A stretch of DNA of 64,000 bases from CAJCJE01 sp963818685 (GTDB lineage Bacteria; Actinomycetota; Actinomycetes; Mycobacteriales; Pseudonocardiaceae). Both the position numbers and the translations under genes were made by a program. Position 1 is the first letter of the stretch. Each line of letters begins with the position of its first letter. A model generated the notes under the pieces. The model had not been told where the DNA came from. It ran no database searches and saw only the letters and a program-made list of their open reading frames with translations. This document shows positions 28,742-37,020 of this stretch, in pieces. Where the stretch lies: positions 124,001 through 188,000 of the forward strand of contig CAWFTJ010000004.1 in the NCBI GenBank assembly GCA_963818685.1. Direction: 5' to 3'.

Positions 28742-29356
28742 TCAGTCGTCGCGGTGCGCCATCCGGTACTGCCCGATCACGACGACGACGAACAGCGCAA
28801 CGGTCACGATGTGCACGCCGGTGCAGTACTCGCAGATCGAGCCGATCAGCACGAGTTCTGCGGACACCAGGTAGACCACGAAGATCAGCCCGACCGCGAC
28901 ACCGGCAAGGCGCAGCCAGCGCACCGCAGGCAGGGTCGAACGCCAACCCCAGGGTGAGTTGAGCAACGTCATCGGCACGAAGAAGAGCAGCCCGAGCACG
29001 GCGACCGGGATGCCGAAGATCTCCGACTCCGGGCTCGTGGTCACCTTCAGGCAGTTGACGACCGAGTTCTGCTGACAGAACAGGGCGGCCTGGTCGGTGT
29101 AGTGGGAGATGGTCAGGTAGATGGACAGCGCAAGACCGGCCAGGGTGAGCAGGAACGAGGTGATCACCAACCAGCGTGGCGCCACGTTCGCGGCACCCGC
29201 CGTCTCGGAGGCCGCCGTCTCGGAAGCGGCCGTCTCGGAGCTGGTCGAGACCGGTCCCTGGCCCGCCTTCGCGCCCGAGCCACGGTTCACCTTGTTCCGT
29301 GTGGCCTTGCTCGATGTGGCCCTGTTCGGTGTGGCCTTGTTCGATGGGGCAGCCAC
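28742..29356 (-). CDS. Vitamin K epoxide reductase (VKOR) family protein
   Basis: About 204 residues. A four-helix membrane domain carries the two Cys sites of VKOR: CQQNSVVNCLKV in the first loop and the active-site CEYC in the last helix region. In actinomycetes VKOR re-oxidises secreted DsbA-like proteins to make disulfides. A roughly 65-residue N-terminal tail is built from five-residue repeats (SNKAT PNRAT SSKAT; ETAAS ETAAS), encoded by 15-bp tandem repeats at 29199-29240 and 29295-29354. The start at GTG 29356 has GGAGG five bases upstream. Confidence 0.92.
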   Translation of the reverse strand: MAAPSNKATPNRATSSKATRNKVNRGSGAKAGQGPVSTSSETAASETAASETAGAANVAPRWLVITSFLLTLAGLALSIYLTISHYTDQAALFCQQNSVVNCLKVTTSPESEIFGIPVAVLGLLFFVPMTLLNSPWGWRSTLPAVRWLRLAGVAVGLIFVVYLVSAELVLIGSICEYCTGVHIVTVALFVVVVIGQYRMAHRDD

Positions 29357-29425
29357 GGGCACCTCCGGTCGGCGTCGATGATTTCGACCTTAGCGAAACA
29401 CGCGGCCTCACCGTAGGTCACCTGG

Positions 29426-29794
29426 TCACGCCCGAACCAGCCGATGCCGGCCGTGCCTCTCCCGGAACGCGACCATGCGCAGGATCTCGGCGTCCGTGTA
29501 CTCCCGATCACCGGTGACGACGACCAGTTTGTCGTGGTCCTGGTCCTCCCGGTGCACGACGGCAACGCAGCGCCCGACCCCCGTCTCCACCGGCCCGGCC
29601 GGCCCGAGCAGGTAGGCATCCAGCTCGGCACCGCCCCGCCCGGCCGTGTCCGGGACATAGCCGTAGTTGACCGAGTACCGGTAGCGGGCGGATGGATGGC
29701 GCGAGCCCATCGGCCGATCCACGATCACCCGCACCATCGTGCCCAGCAACGCCCTGCCCAAGCGCAACGTCTCCTGTTCGACCGCGTCAGCCAT
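29426..29794 (-). CDS. Inorganic-pyrophosphatase-like protein
   Basis: 122 residues with the soluble inorganic diphosphatase signature: VRVIVDRPMGSRHPSARYRYSVNYGYVPDTAGRGGAELDAYLLG contains the NYGYVP and D-A-Y elements, and RCVAVVHREDQDHDKLVVV corresponds to the acidic metal-binding strand. It is shorter and more divergent than the housekeeping enzyme (about 170 residues), so it may act on another phosphate ester. ATG 29794 starts the conserved part; longer frames upstream overlap the divergent HAD gene. Confidence 0.78.
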   Translation of the reverse strand: MADAVEQETLRLGRALLGTMVRVIVDRPMGSRHPSARYRYSVNYGYVPDTAGRGGAELDAYLLGPAGPVETGVGRCVAVVHREDQDHDKLVVVTGDREYTDAEILRMVAFRERHGRHRLVRA

Positions 29795-29885
29795 GCACAC
29801 CACCCCGACCGGCTTATCGTGGAATCGCGCGAAACCGCTGGATCCATCCAGGTTGCCAGCGTGAACCCGGCTGAGAAGGACCCGA

Positions 29886-30473
29886 ATGGCGGAGAAGGGG
29901 CTACTCCTGCTCGACGTCGACGGCGTACTCAACCCGTTCGCCGCCAAACCCACCGCACGCCCCCGCGGCTACCGGACCTACCGCTACACCACCGACCGCC
30001 GCTTCTACTCCGGCCCGAACGCGCGTCGCCACCAGGGCCTGCGAATCTGGCTGCATCCCGCGCACGGCGCCCAGTTACGCGCGCTCGCCGCCGAGGCCGG
30101 GTTGGCGCTGGCCTGGGCGACCACCTGGCTGCACGACGCGAACACCTACGTAGGGCCCGCCATCGGCCTGCCACCTATTCCGGTGGTCGAGTTCCCGGAG
30201 GCGGACCTTGCCCCCGACGAGTCCGGCTGGACCAGCTGGACCCCGACCGGCGGCTGGAAGTGGCCCGCCGTCGCCGCCTACGCGGCAGGCCGCCCGCTCG
30301 CCTGGCTCGACGACGATCACGACCTCCCTGGCTTCGCCAACGCCCGCGCCGAGTTCGACCGAGTCCGCCAGGGCGTCCCCACTTTCCTCTGCCACGTCGA
30401 CCCGAGAAAGGGCCTGCTCCCCGACCACCTCCGCCAGGTAGCCGACTGGGCCTCCACCAGCCTCACCCCGTGA
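29886..30473 (+). CDS. HAD-like hydrolase domain protein
   Basis: A 195-residue protein with HAD motif I in LLLLDVDGVLNPFA (residues 6-19), a Thr-containing motif II in LALAWATTWLHDAN, and an acidic motif in PLAWLDDDHDLPGFA. This compact form resembles the HAD domain linked to RNA repair proteins in other bacteria, but the substrate is unknown. ATG 29886 follows GAGAAGGA. It is transcribed away from the pyrophosphatase-like gene. Confidence 0.82.
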   Translation: MAEKGLLLLDVDGVLNPFAAKPTARPRGYRTYRYTTDRRFYSGPNARRHQGLRIWLHPAHGAQLRALAAEAGLALAWATTWLHDANTYVGPAIGLPPIPVVEFPEADLAPDESGWTSWTPTGGWKWPAVAAYAAGRPLAWLDDDHDLPGFANARAEFDRVRQGVPTFLCHVDPRKGLLPDHLRQVADWASTSLTP

Positions 30474-30559
30474 CCCCATGCGGCGGCAACCTCACCCGAA
30501 GCACATTTCCGTCCACATCGGACAGCCGCAGCTCGCGGACAGCCGGCGAACCGGCACGC

Positions 30560-30928
30560 TCACGCGTCGGATTCGGTCGTGCCCCGAAGGCTCGCCAGAG
30601 CATCATCGACCGTCGCCGCCAAGCGCAGCATCTGATTCACGCCAGTGATCGAGAACAGCGCACGAATCATCAACGTTGGCACCACCCGAAGCGGGACGCC
30701 ATCCTCCGCGCACCTCCCGGCGAAGCTCACCACGGCAGCAACGCCCGACGAACTCAAAAACGTGACTCCGGTCAGGTCGAGCACCACCGGACGCTCCGCG
30801 TGCCGCACCTGGTGAACGTTCGCCAACTGTTGGGTGAGTACGGGGCTCGACTCTATGTCGACCTCGCCACGGACATGCACTACCACGGCGCCGGCCACAT
30901 GTTCCAAGTCGACCGCGACCGTCTCCAT
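30560..30928 (-). CDS. STAS-domain anti-sigma factor antagonist
   Basis: 122 residues, almost all one STAS domain. The segment VVLDLTGVTFLSSSGVAAVVSFAGRC contains the conserved phosphorylatable serine region (D-x-S-G type, here SSSG). Such proteins bind and release anti-sigma factors of the RsbW type in response to phosphorylation. No anti-sigma or sigma gene is nearby, so its partner is encoded elsewhere. Confidence 0.9.
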   Translation of the reverse strand: METVAVDLEHVAGAVVVHVRGEVDIESSPVLTQQLANVHQVRHAERPVVLDLTGVTFLSSSGVAAVVSFAGRCAEDGVPLRVVPTLMIRALFSITGVNQMLRLAATVDDALASLRGTTESDA

Positions 30929-31025
30929 ACAACGATTCTAAAACCCCGGGACGCCAGCCATCACTACCGACGTGTTTCGGCAGCTCAAAGGCAATACGGC
31001 GCCTCTCCGAGGCCGAAAAGCGCAA

Positions 31026-31438
31026 GCGGACGAGTCGGCATGTAAGCCGGATTCTGTTCCTGGGAGCCTTGCGGCGCCCAGGGCGGCGACCATCCATCTG
31101 GGCCTGCCGTTGCCGGCAGGCTCTAGCGGCCTACCCGCAGGCATCGGGCGGGCCGCCCTCGAACGCCTGCGCAGTGCTCGGGCCGAAGCTCGGGCACCTC
31201 TTGACCTTGCTCCGGGTGGGGTTTACCTAGCCGCCCCGGTCACCCGGGGCGCTGGTGGTCTCTTACACCGCCGTTTCACCCTTACCCGGCTCGCTCGCGC
31301 GACCGGGCGGTCTGTTTTCTGTGGCACTGTCCCGCGGGTCACCCCGGGTTGCCGTTGACAACCACCCTGCCCTGCGGAGTCCGGACTTTCCTCGACCGGT
31401 TCGCACCGGCCGCGGCCGCCCTGCCGACTCGTCCATCG
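31026..31438 (-). ncRNA. rnpB: RNase P RNA (type A)
   Basis: On the minus strand the region starts near GGACGAGTCGGCAGGGCGGC, has the universally conserved GAGGAAAGTCCGG (about 31378-31396), then AGGGCAGGGTGGTTG, and ends with GAATCCGGCTTACATGCCG near 31035. The 5' and 3' ends pair through CGAGTCGGCA, closing helix P1/P2. The length of about 410 bases fits the actinobacterial type A RNA, the catalytic part of RNase P that matures tRNA 5' ends. The ends are estimated to within about 5 bases. Confidence 0.95.
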
Positions 31439-31465
31439 GTCAGGTTAGCTGGTTAGGGTGGGCGC

Positions 31466-32743
31466 GTGCACAACGGGCCCACCGGTGAAGTGATCAGCAT
31501 CGTGCTGCTGTCGGCGGTGCTCGCCTTCGCGGTGATCCGCCCGAGGGGACTGCCGGAGGCGGTCGCCGCGGTGCCGGCGGCAGGGCTGGTGCTGTTGTTG
31601 GGTCTGGCATCGCCCGCCGAGGTGTGGGCGCGGGTCCTGCAACTGCTGCCGACGGTCGCGTTTCTCGCGGCGATTCTGGTGTTGGCGCATCTGGCCGACA
31701 GCGAGGGCGTTTTCGACTGGCTGGGGTCGCGGTTGGCGGTAGCGGCCAACGGGAATCCTCGGCGACTGCTCGTGTTCACGTTCGCGGCGGCGGCCGGGAC
31801 GACTGCGGTGTTGAGTCTGGATGCGACGGTCGTGTTGCTGACACCGGTCGTGTTCGCGACCGCGAGCACACTGCGGGTGCGCGCGAAGCCGCATGTGTAT
31901 GCGTGTACGCATCTGGCCAATTCGGCGTCGACGTTGTTGCCGGTGTCGAATCTGACGAACCTGTTGGCGTTCGGGGCTACCGGGTTGTCGTTTCTGTCGT
32001 TCACGGGGCTGATGGTGCTGCCGTGGGTTGTGTCGATCGGCATCGAGTTGGGGGTGTTCTTGTGGTTCTTTGCCGGTGATCTGGGCGGGGTCGGGGTTGT
32101 GGAGGCCGAGCGCCAGGAGAAGCAGGAGAAGCAGGCGCCGGTGTTCGCGTTGGCGGTGTTGGGGGCGGTGCTGGTCGGGTTCGGGTTGACGTCGTTGGTG
32201 GGGTTGGCGCCGGTGTGGGTGGCGGCGGCGGGCGCTGTGGTGCTGGCGGTGCGCGGGATCGCGGCGAAGCGGGTTCGGGTGCGGGCGGTCGTGGTAGAGG
32301 CTGCTCCGTTGTTTCTCCTGTTCGTCCTGGGGCTCGCCGTGGTTGTTCAGGCCGTTGCGGCCGGTGGGTTGGGGCGGGGGTTGGCCGCGATCGTGCCGGG
32401 GTCGGCGGGGTTGGTCGGGTTGCTGGCGGCGGCGGGGATCGCGGCGGTGCTGGCGAACGTGGTCAACAATCTGCCGGCCGTGCTCGTGCTGCTGCCGGCG
32501 TTGGGGGCGCATCCGGCGCCGGGGATCGTGTTGGCGGTGTTGCTCGGGGTGAACCTTGGGCCGAACCTGAGCTACGTGGGATCGCTGGCGACGCTGTTGT
32601 GGCGGCGGATACTGGCTGGCCGGGGAATGGTTCCCACGTTGCGGGAGTTTGTGCGGCTCGGCGCGCTCACGGTTCCGGCCTCGTTGGTCGCGAGTGTGCT
32701 GGCGTTGTGGGTCGGGTTGCTGGTGGCAGGATCAACGGGATGA
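31466..32743 (+). CDS. ArsB/NhaD-superfamily permease
   Basis: A 425-residue protein with about 11 membrane helices. It shows the ion-transporter superfamily layout: two halves each ending in a re-entrant motif (FAAAAGTTAVLSLDATVVLLTPVV in the first, LAAAGIAAVLANVVNNLPAVLVLLP in the second), and HLANSASTLLPVSNLTNLLAF. It may export arsenite or exchange Na+/H+. GTG 31466 lies six bases after TAGGGT (31454-31459), consistent with a leaderless transcript. It overlaps the universal stress gene by four bases (ATGA). Confidence 0.85.
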   Translation: MHNGPTGEVISIVLLSAVLAFAVIRPRGLPEAVAAVPAAGLVLLLGLASPAEVWARVLQLLPTVAFLAAILVLAHLADSEGVFDWLGSRLAVAANGNPRRLLVFTFAAAAGTTAVLSLDATVVLLTPVVFATASTLRVRAKPHVYACTHLANSASTLLPVSNLTNLLAFGATGLSFLSFTGLMVLPWVVSIGIELGVFLWFFAGDLGGVGVVEAERQEKQEKQAPVFALAVLGAVLVGFGLTSLVGLAPVWVAAAGAVVLAVRGIAAKRVRVRAVVVEAAPLFLLFVLGLAVVVQAVAAGGLGRGLAAIVPGSAGLVGLLAAAGIAAVLANVVNNLPAVLVLLPALGAHPAPGIVLAVLLGVNLGPNLSYVGSLATLLWRRILAGRGMVPTLREFVRLGALTVPASLVASVLALWVGLLVAGSTG

Positions 32744-33219
32744 CCCGAGTTGTGGTGTGGATCACCGAAGGCACCTGGCAGGGCTGCGTCGACGCGGCCG
32801 CTCGACTCGCTCCCGAGCATGCCGAGTTCACCTTGCTGCACGTCAGCGACGGTGGACCGGCCGAGGCGCTGCACGGCGCGTTCGGCGGTTTGCTCGGGCG
32901 TGGGGGTGGGCATGATCCGGGGTCGGCGGTCGAGGGGTTGACCGGGCCCGCTGCTCGGGAGTTGGTGGCGGCCGCCCAGACACGTCTTGGTCACCGAGCT
33001 GAGCAGGTGTTGCGCTCGGGGGATGTGGAGCGGGAAGTGGTCGCGGCGTGTGCTGGAGCGGATCTGTTGGTGTGCGCGCGGGACGGGGCGCACGATCGGC
33101 TCGGGCCGCGCAGCCTTGGGCGTTGGACTCGGTTCGTTGTCGATCACGCGCCGTGCGCGGTGTTGCTGTTGTGGCCGGGCGGGGCGCCGGGGGTCGACTC
33201 GATGCCGCCCAAGCCGTAG
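32740..33219 (+). CDS. Universal stress protein-like protein
   Basis: 159 residues with a USP/nucleotide-binding-like pattern: RVVVWITEGTWQGCVDAAARLA at the first strand and helix, EFTLLHVSD, and a C-terminal GADLLVCARDGAHDRLGPRSLGRWTRFVVDHAPCAVLLLWPG, where G-x-x-G-(9)-G-type residues are partly kept. Translation is coupled to the ArsB-like gene by an ATGA overlap, so it may regulate that transporter. Confidence 0.8.
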   Translation: MTRVVVWITEGTWQGCVDAAARLAPEHAEFTLLHVSDGGPAEALHGAFGGLLGRGGGHDPGSAVEGLTGPAARELVAAAQTRLGHRAEQVLRSGDVEREVVAACAGADLLVCARDGAHDRLGPRSLGRWTRFVVDHAPCAVLLLWPGGAPGVDSMPPKP

Positions 33220-33249
33220 GCGACCGAGCCCCAGTCAGGAGATCAGGCG

Positions 33250-33948
33250 CTAGGAGAGGTGGGCGGTGTCGTTCACCAGGCGGACGGACGCGTTGCCGTC
33301 GGGGTAGAACTCGACGATCGACAGGGACGCGAGGTCGAGGTGCAGGCGGAAGAGGATGTTGGGGCCCGCGTCAAGGCCGATGCGGAGCAGTGTCTTGATC
33401 GGGGTCACGTGGCTGACCACCAGTACCGTGCAGCCCTGGTAGGCAGTGACCAGTTCGTCGCGCGCCCTGCCGACTCGCTCGTGGACCTCGTTGAAGCTTT
33501 CTCCGCCGGGCGGCGGCACGGACGGGTCGGACAGCCACGCCGTGTGCAGCTCGGGGTCGCGCTCGGCGGCCTCGGCGAAGGTCAGGCCCTCCCAGGCGCC
33601 GAAGTCGGTCTCGGTCAACGTGTCCCAGTAGGCGACCGGCAGGCCGAGTTGGTCGACGACCGCGTTTGCGGTCTGGCGGGCGCGTTTGAGCGGTGAGCAC
33701 ACCACGGTGGTGATCTGCTCCATTGTGGACAGACGATGCGCCGCGGCCTTGGCCTGGGCCAGGCCGGTCGCGGTGAGCGGCGGCTCGCCCCGGCCCGAGT
33801 AGCGGCGTTGGCCGGACAGCTCGGTCTGACCGTGACGGAGCAGGATCAGCCTGGTCGGCGCGCCCTTCGCGCCGGACCAGGCGGCGGGCGGCGCGGTTTG
33901 GGCCGTGCCGCGCAGGTTGCCACCGGTCATCAGGTTGCCACCGGTCAT
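33250..33948 (-). CDS. Histidine phosphatase (phosphoglycerate mutase-like)
   Basis: 232 residues with the RHG motif LILLRHGQTELSGQRRYSG (catalytic His), VVCSPLKRARQTA, ETDFGAWEGLTFAEA and VLVVSHVTPIKTLL (second catalytic His). In M. tuberculosis this domain is fused to RNase HI in Rv2228c; here it is a separate frame. ATG 33948 overlaps the RNase H stop (ATGA). The first 12 codons are a duplicated six-codon unit (MTGGNL twice), so a second ATG start exists at 33930. Confidence 0.92.
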   Translation of the reverse strand: MTGGNLMTGGNLRGTAQTAPPAAWSGAKGAPTRLILLRHGQTELSGQRRYSGRGEPPLTATGLAQAKAAAHRLSTMEQITTVVCSPLKRARQTANAVVDQLGLPVAYWDTLTETDFGAWEGLTFAEAAERDPELHTAWLSDPSVPPPGGESFNEVHERVGRARDELVTAYQGCTVLVVSHVTPIKTLLRIGLDAGPNILFRLHLDLASLSIVEFYPDGNASVRLVNDTAHLS

Positions 33949-34370
33949 GAGGTCCTCAGCTCTGCCTGTTCGTCCATTGCCTCGTTGGCGAGCCGGTCGG
34001 CGTGCTTGTTGCGGGCACGGGGGATCCACTCGAACGTGACCCGGTGGAAGTCGGCGACCAGGTCGCGCGCGTGCGCGGCGAGCGCACGCAGCGGCACATT
34101 GTTGATCCTCCAGCGGCCGGACATCTGCTCGATCACGAGTTTGGAGTCCATCCGCACGGCAACGGTGTCCGCGCCGAGGTCGCGGGCTGCCTCAAGACCG
34201 GCGATCAGGCCGCTGTACTCGGCCACGTTGTTGGTCGCGATGCCGAGGCCGCCGCGCCGCTCGGCCAGCACGGCGCCGCTCGCCTTGTCGAGCACGACGG
34301 CGCCGAAGCCGGCCGAGCCGGGATTGCCCCGCGAGCCGCCGTCCGCCTCGACGATCACCTCACCCGACAT
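33945..34370 (-). CDS. rnhA: Ribonuclease HI
   Basis: A 141-residue RNase HI that cuts the RNA strand of RNA-DNA hybrids. The carboxylates are visible: Asp in VEADGGSRGNPGSAGFGAVV, Glu in NNVAEYSGLIAGLEAA, Asp in VAVRMDSKLVIEQMSG, and Asp in RARNKHADRLANEAM. The basic protrusion of E. coli RNase HI is absent, as in the M. tuberculosis fusion protein. It is followed with a 4-base overlap by the phosphatase, so the two activities of Rv2228c are encoded as coupled separate proteins here. Confidence 0.93.
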   Translation of the reverse strand: MSGEVIVEADGGSRGNPGSAGFGAVVLDKASGAVLAERRGGLGIATNNVAEYSGLIAGLEAARDLGADTVAVRMDSKLVIEQMSGRWRINNVPLRALAAHARDLVADFHRVTFEWIPRARNKHADRLANEAMDEQAELRTS

Positions 34371-34373
34371 GCC

Positions 34374-35111
34374 CTACAGCCCCGACTCCGCGGTGCGGAC
34401 CATGATCGCGCCGCACTCCTCGCACCGCACGACCTCGTCGGCGGCGGTCTCCTTGATCGCGGCGATGGCGTGCCGGTCCAACTCGATCCGGCAGGCACCG
34501 CAGCGGCGGGAGCGCAGGAGCGCGGCGCCGATGCTCTTCTGTGCGCGGACCCGGTCGTAGAGGGAGAGCAGGTCGGCCGGGAAGCCGCCGACCAGCGCCT
34601 TGCGGTCCGCCTCCCGGCGCGCCTGCGCGGTGTCCAGGTCGGCGAGGGCCTGGTCGCGGCGCTGCTGCGCGTCGGTCAGGGTCTCCTCGGCCTTGCCGAG
34701 TTCTTCCTGCGCGTGCTTGATGTCCAGTTCGACGGCTTCCCGCCGCTCCATCAGTTCGAGCAGGTCGTCCTCAAGCGCGGCCTGCCTCCTGGTGAGGGTT
34801 TCCAGTTCGTGTTCGAGATCGGTGACCTGCCTCGCGCCGACGTTGCCGTCGTTGAGCAGTTTGCGGTCGCGGTCCTCCCTGGCCCGCACCGCCTCGATCT
34901 CGTCCTCCTGCTTGGTGATCTCGCGGCTGAGGTCCTTGTGCGCGGTTTTCGCCGCGACCAGCGCGTCCTTCCTGACCTGGAGCGTTGCCTCGGCCTTTTC
35001 GATCACGGCCAGCTCGGGCAGGGTGCGGCGGCGGTGGTCGATCCTGGCCAGTTCCGCATCGGCATCGGCGAGGTCGAGCAGCCGGCGTTGCACGGCTGGT
35101 TCGGCTTTCAC
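34374..35111 (-). CDS. Coiled-coil protein with C4-type zinc ribbon (COG1579)
   Basis: 245 residues: a long antiparallel coiled coil (residues 15-185, rich in heptads such as EATLQVRKDALVAAKTAHKDLSREITKQEDEIEAVRARE) followed by a zinc ribbon with CGAC and CEEC. It corresponds to Rv2229c. Relatives from other bacteria bind nucleic acids or act with secretion machineries; the function is not settled. GTG 35111 has GGGAGG upstream and overlaps the Nif3-like stop by four bases. Confidence 0.93.
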   Translation of the reverse strand: MKAEPAVQRRLLDLADADAELARIDHRRRTLPELAVIEKAEATLQVRKDALVAAKTAHKDLSREITKQEDEIEAVRAREDRDRKLLNDGNVGARQVTDLEHELETLTRRQAALEDDLLELMERREAVELDIKHAQEELGKAEETLTDAQQRRDQALADLDTAQARREADRKALVGGFPADLLSLYDRVRAQKSIGAALLRSRRCGACRIELDRHAIAAIKETAADEVVRCEECGAIMVRTAESGL

Positions 35112-35950
35112 GGTCGGGACCTCCCGGTGTTCGGTGTCATGCGGCTCGTCGCTGCGACCGTCCACGGGTCGGTGCGACGGGTGGAAACGAAGACTTCGAC
35201 CGTACCGCGCGTCGCGCTGCGCAGGATGTCGGCTGCCTGCTCGCACCACGGCCACTCACTGGCCCAGTGCGCGACATCCACCAGGGCGGGCACGGCACCG
35301 GCCGCAATGTGCTCACTGGCCGGATGGTGCCGCAGGTCGGCCGTGACGAAGGCGTCAACGCGCGCATCGGTCGCGTCGCCGAGGTAGCCGTCGCCGGCTC
35401 CGCCGCTGACCGCGACGGTCCTAATCAGACGGTCTGGGTCTCCTGCCGCGCGGACCCCGGGCGCGGTGGCCGGGAGGCGATCGGCGACGCGTTGGGTGAA
35501 CACGCGCAGCGGCTCGGGTTCTGGCAGCTCGCCGATCCGGCCGATGCCGGTGACGCCGTCCGGGTTGGCCCGCAGCGGGCGCAGCACGCGCAGGCCGATG
35601 GCGGCGGCGAGCGCGTCGGACACGCCGGGCGACGCCGAGTCGGCGTTGGTGTGCGCGCAGAGCAGCGCGATCCCGTTGCGGATCATGGTGTGCACGAGGC
35701 TGCCCTTGGGTGTGCTGGCCGGGACGCCGTGCACGCCGCGGAGCAGCAGCGGATGGTGCGCGACGATCAGCTGGGCACCGCGTTCGATCGCATCCGCGAC
35801 GGTGTCCTCGACCGGGTCGACGCAGACCAGCACCCGTCCGACCGGCTCGGTCGGGTCACCGCAGACCAGGCCGACCGCGTCCCAGGACTCGGCCAGCGCG
35901 GGCGGATAGGCCGTTTCGAGCACGGCCACGAGTTCGGCGAGAGTCGTCAT
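35108..35950 (-). CDS. Nif3-like dinuclear metal centre protein (GTP cyclohydrolase I type 2 homologue)
   Basis: 280 residues starting at ATG 35950. Nif3 metal ligands are visible in LIVAHHPLLLRGVHG (HH-P), IALLCAHTNADSASPGVSDALA (H-x-x-x-D) and the C-terminal PALVDVAHWASEWP. It corresponds to Rv2230c. The family is linked with metal-dependent hydrolase or metal-chaperone activities, with no single agreed reaction. It is coupled on both sides by 4-base overlaps, and its neighbours are conserved, pointing to an old operon. Confidence 0.93.
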   Translation of the reverse strand: MTTLAELVAVLETAYPPALAESWDAVGLVCGDPTEPVGRVLVCVDPVEDTVADAIERGAQLIVAHHPLLLRGVHGVPASTPKGSLVHTMIRNGIALLCAHTNADSASPGVSDALAAAIGLRVLRPLRANPDGVTGIGRIGELPEPEPLRVFTQRVADRLPATAPGVRAAGDPDRLIRTVAVSGGAGDGYLGDATDARVDAFVTADLRHHPASEHIAAGAVPALVDVAHWASEWPWCEQAADILRSATRGTVEVFVSTRRTDPWTVAATSRMTPNTGRSRP

Positions 35951-37020
35951 GGGGTGGCGAGTTCCTTGGTGGTGAGGACGTCGGCGAGGGCGGCGAGCAG
36001 CGGGATCGCCGCCTCCGGGGAGCGGACGGCGACGCGGAGGTGGTCGGGGGTGAGGCCGGGGAAGGTGTCGGCGCGGCGGACCGCGATGCCACGCTCGCGC
36101 AGCGCGTCCCGGACGGCCGGACCGTTGCGGACGCGGAGCAGGAGGAACGGGGCGTGCGCCGGCCGCGCCACCTCGATGCCGGCCAGGCGGGTCAGTTCGG
36201 CGATGAGGTGGTCGCGGTGTGCGGCCAGTTCGACGGCCGCCGTTGCCGCTTCCGCGACGGCGTGCGGCTCGGCGCAGGCGGTGACCGCGGTGAGCACCAG
36301 GCTGTTGACTGGCCATTGTGGACGGTTGGCGGCCAGGCTGGCGAGCAGGTCGGGGGCGCCGATGGCGTAGCCGGCGCGCAGACCGGGCAGGGCCCAGGTT
36401 TTCGTGAGGCTGCGCAGCACGAGCAGGCCGGGCACGGCCGAGTCGGCGGCGAGCGATTCGGGTTCGCCGGGGACCGCGTCGGCGAACGCCTCGTCGACGA
36501 CGAGCACGCGGCCGGGGCGGGCCAGGGCGCGGAGGGTGTCGGCGGGGTGCAGGACCGAGGTGGGGTTGGTCGGGTTGCCGACGACGACCAGGTCTGCCTC
36601 GTCGGGGACCTGGTCCGGGTGCAGGCGGTAGCCGTCGGACTCGGCGAGCAGGACGCGGTGGATCGGGACGTTCGCCGTGGCCAGGGCGACCTCAGGCTCG
36701 GTGAACGAGGGGTGCACGACGGCGGCAAGGCGCGGGCGCAGGGCCGGCAGCAGGGCGAACCCCTCGGCGGCGCCGGCAAGGACGAGCACCTCGTCGGGGT
36801 GCCGACCGTGCCGGCGGGCCACGGACTGGCGAGCCTCGGCGTCCTGCGCGACCGACGGGTAGCGGCCGATGTCGTCGATGGCCGCGACCAGCCGGGCGCG
36901 CAGCCACGCGGGCGGGCCGGGCAGCCGCACGTTCACCGCGTAGTCGATCAGGCCCGGCGCGGCGTCCACGTCGCCGTGATGGCGCAGCAGAGCCTGCTCG
37001 TCGGAGGGGTCGATGGTCAT
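35947..37020 (-). CDS. cobC: Class I/II PLP aminotransferase, CobC-like
   Basis: 357 residues of the fold-type I PLP family, orthologous in position to Rv2231c (cobC). Motifs are NPTNPTSVLHP (substrate and cofactor site), VVDEAFAD (Asp contacting the PLP ring) and LRSLTKTWALPGLRAGYAIG with the Schiff-base Lys. CobC/CobD-type enzymes decarboxylate threonine phosphate to aminopropanol phosphate for the cobalamin nucleotide loop. The cbiB gene needed to attach that side chain is at 41733-42674, supporting this role. ATG 37020 shares one base with the upstream stop. Confidence 0.88.
   Translation of the reverse strand: MTIDPSDEQALLRHHGDVDAAPGLIDYAVNVRLPGPPAWLRARLVAAIDDIGRYPSVAQDAEARQSVARRHGRHPDEVLVLAGAAEGFALLPALRPRLAAVVHPSFTEPEVALATANVPIHRVLLAESDGYRLHPDQVPDEADLVVVGNPTNPTSVLHPADTLRALARPGRVLVVDEAFADAVPGEPESLAADSAVPGLLVLRSLTKTWALPGLRAGYAIGAPDLLASLAANRPQWPVNSLVLTAVTACAEPHAVAEAATAAVELAAHRDHLIAELTRLAGIEVARPAHAPFLLLRVRNGPAVRDALRERGIAVRRADTFPGLTPDHLRVAVRSPEAAIPLLAALADVLTTKELATP

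Noticed and set aside
30972..31488. Protein-coding frames across the rnpB region
   Set aside because: The conserved RNase P RNA core and pairing ends explain the sequence on the minus strand.
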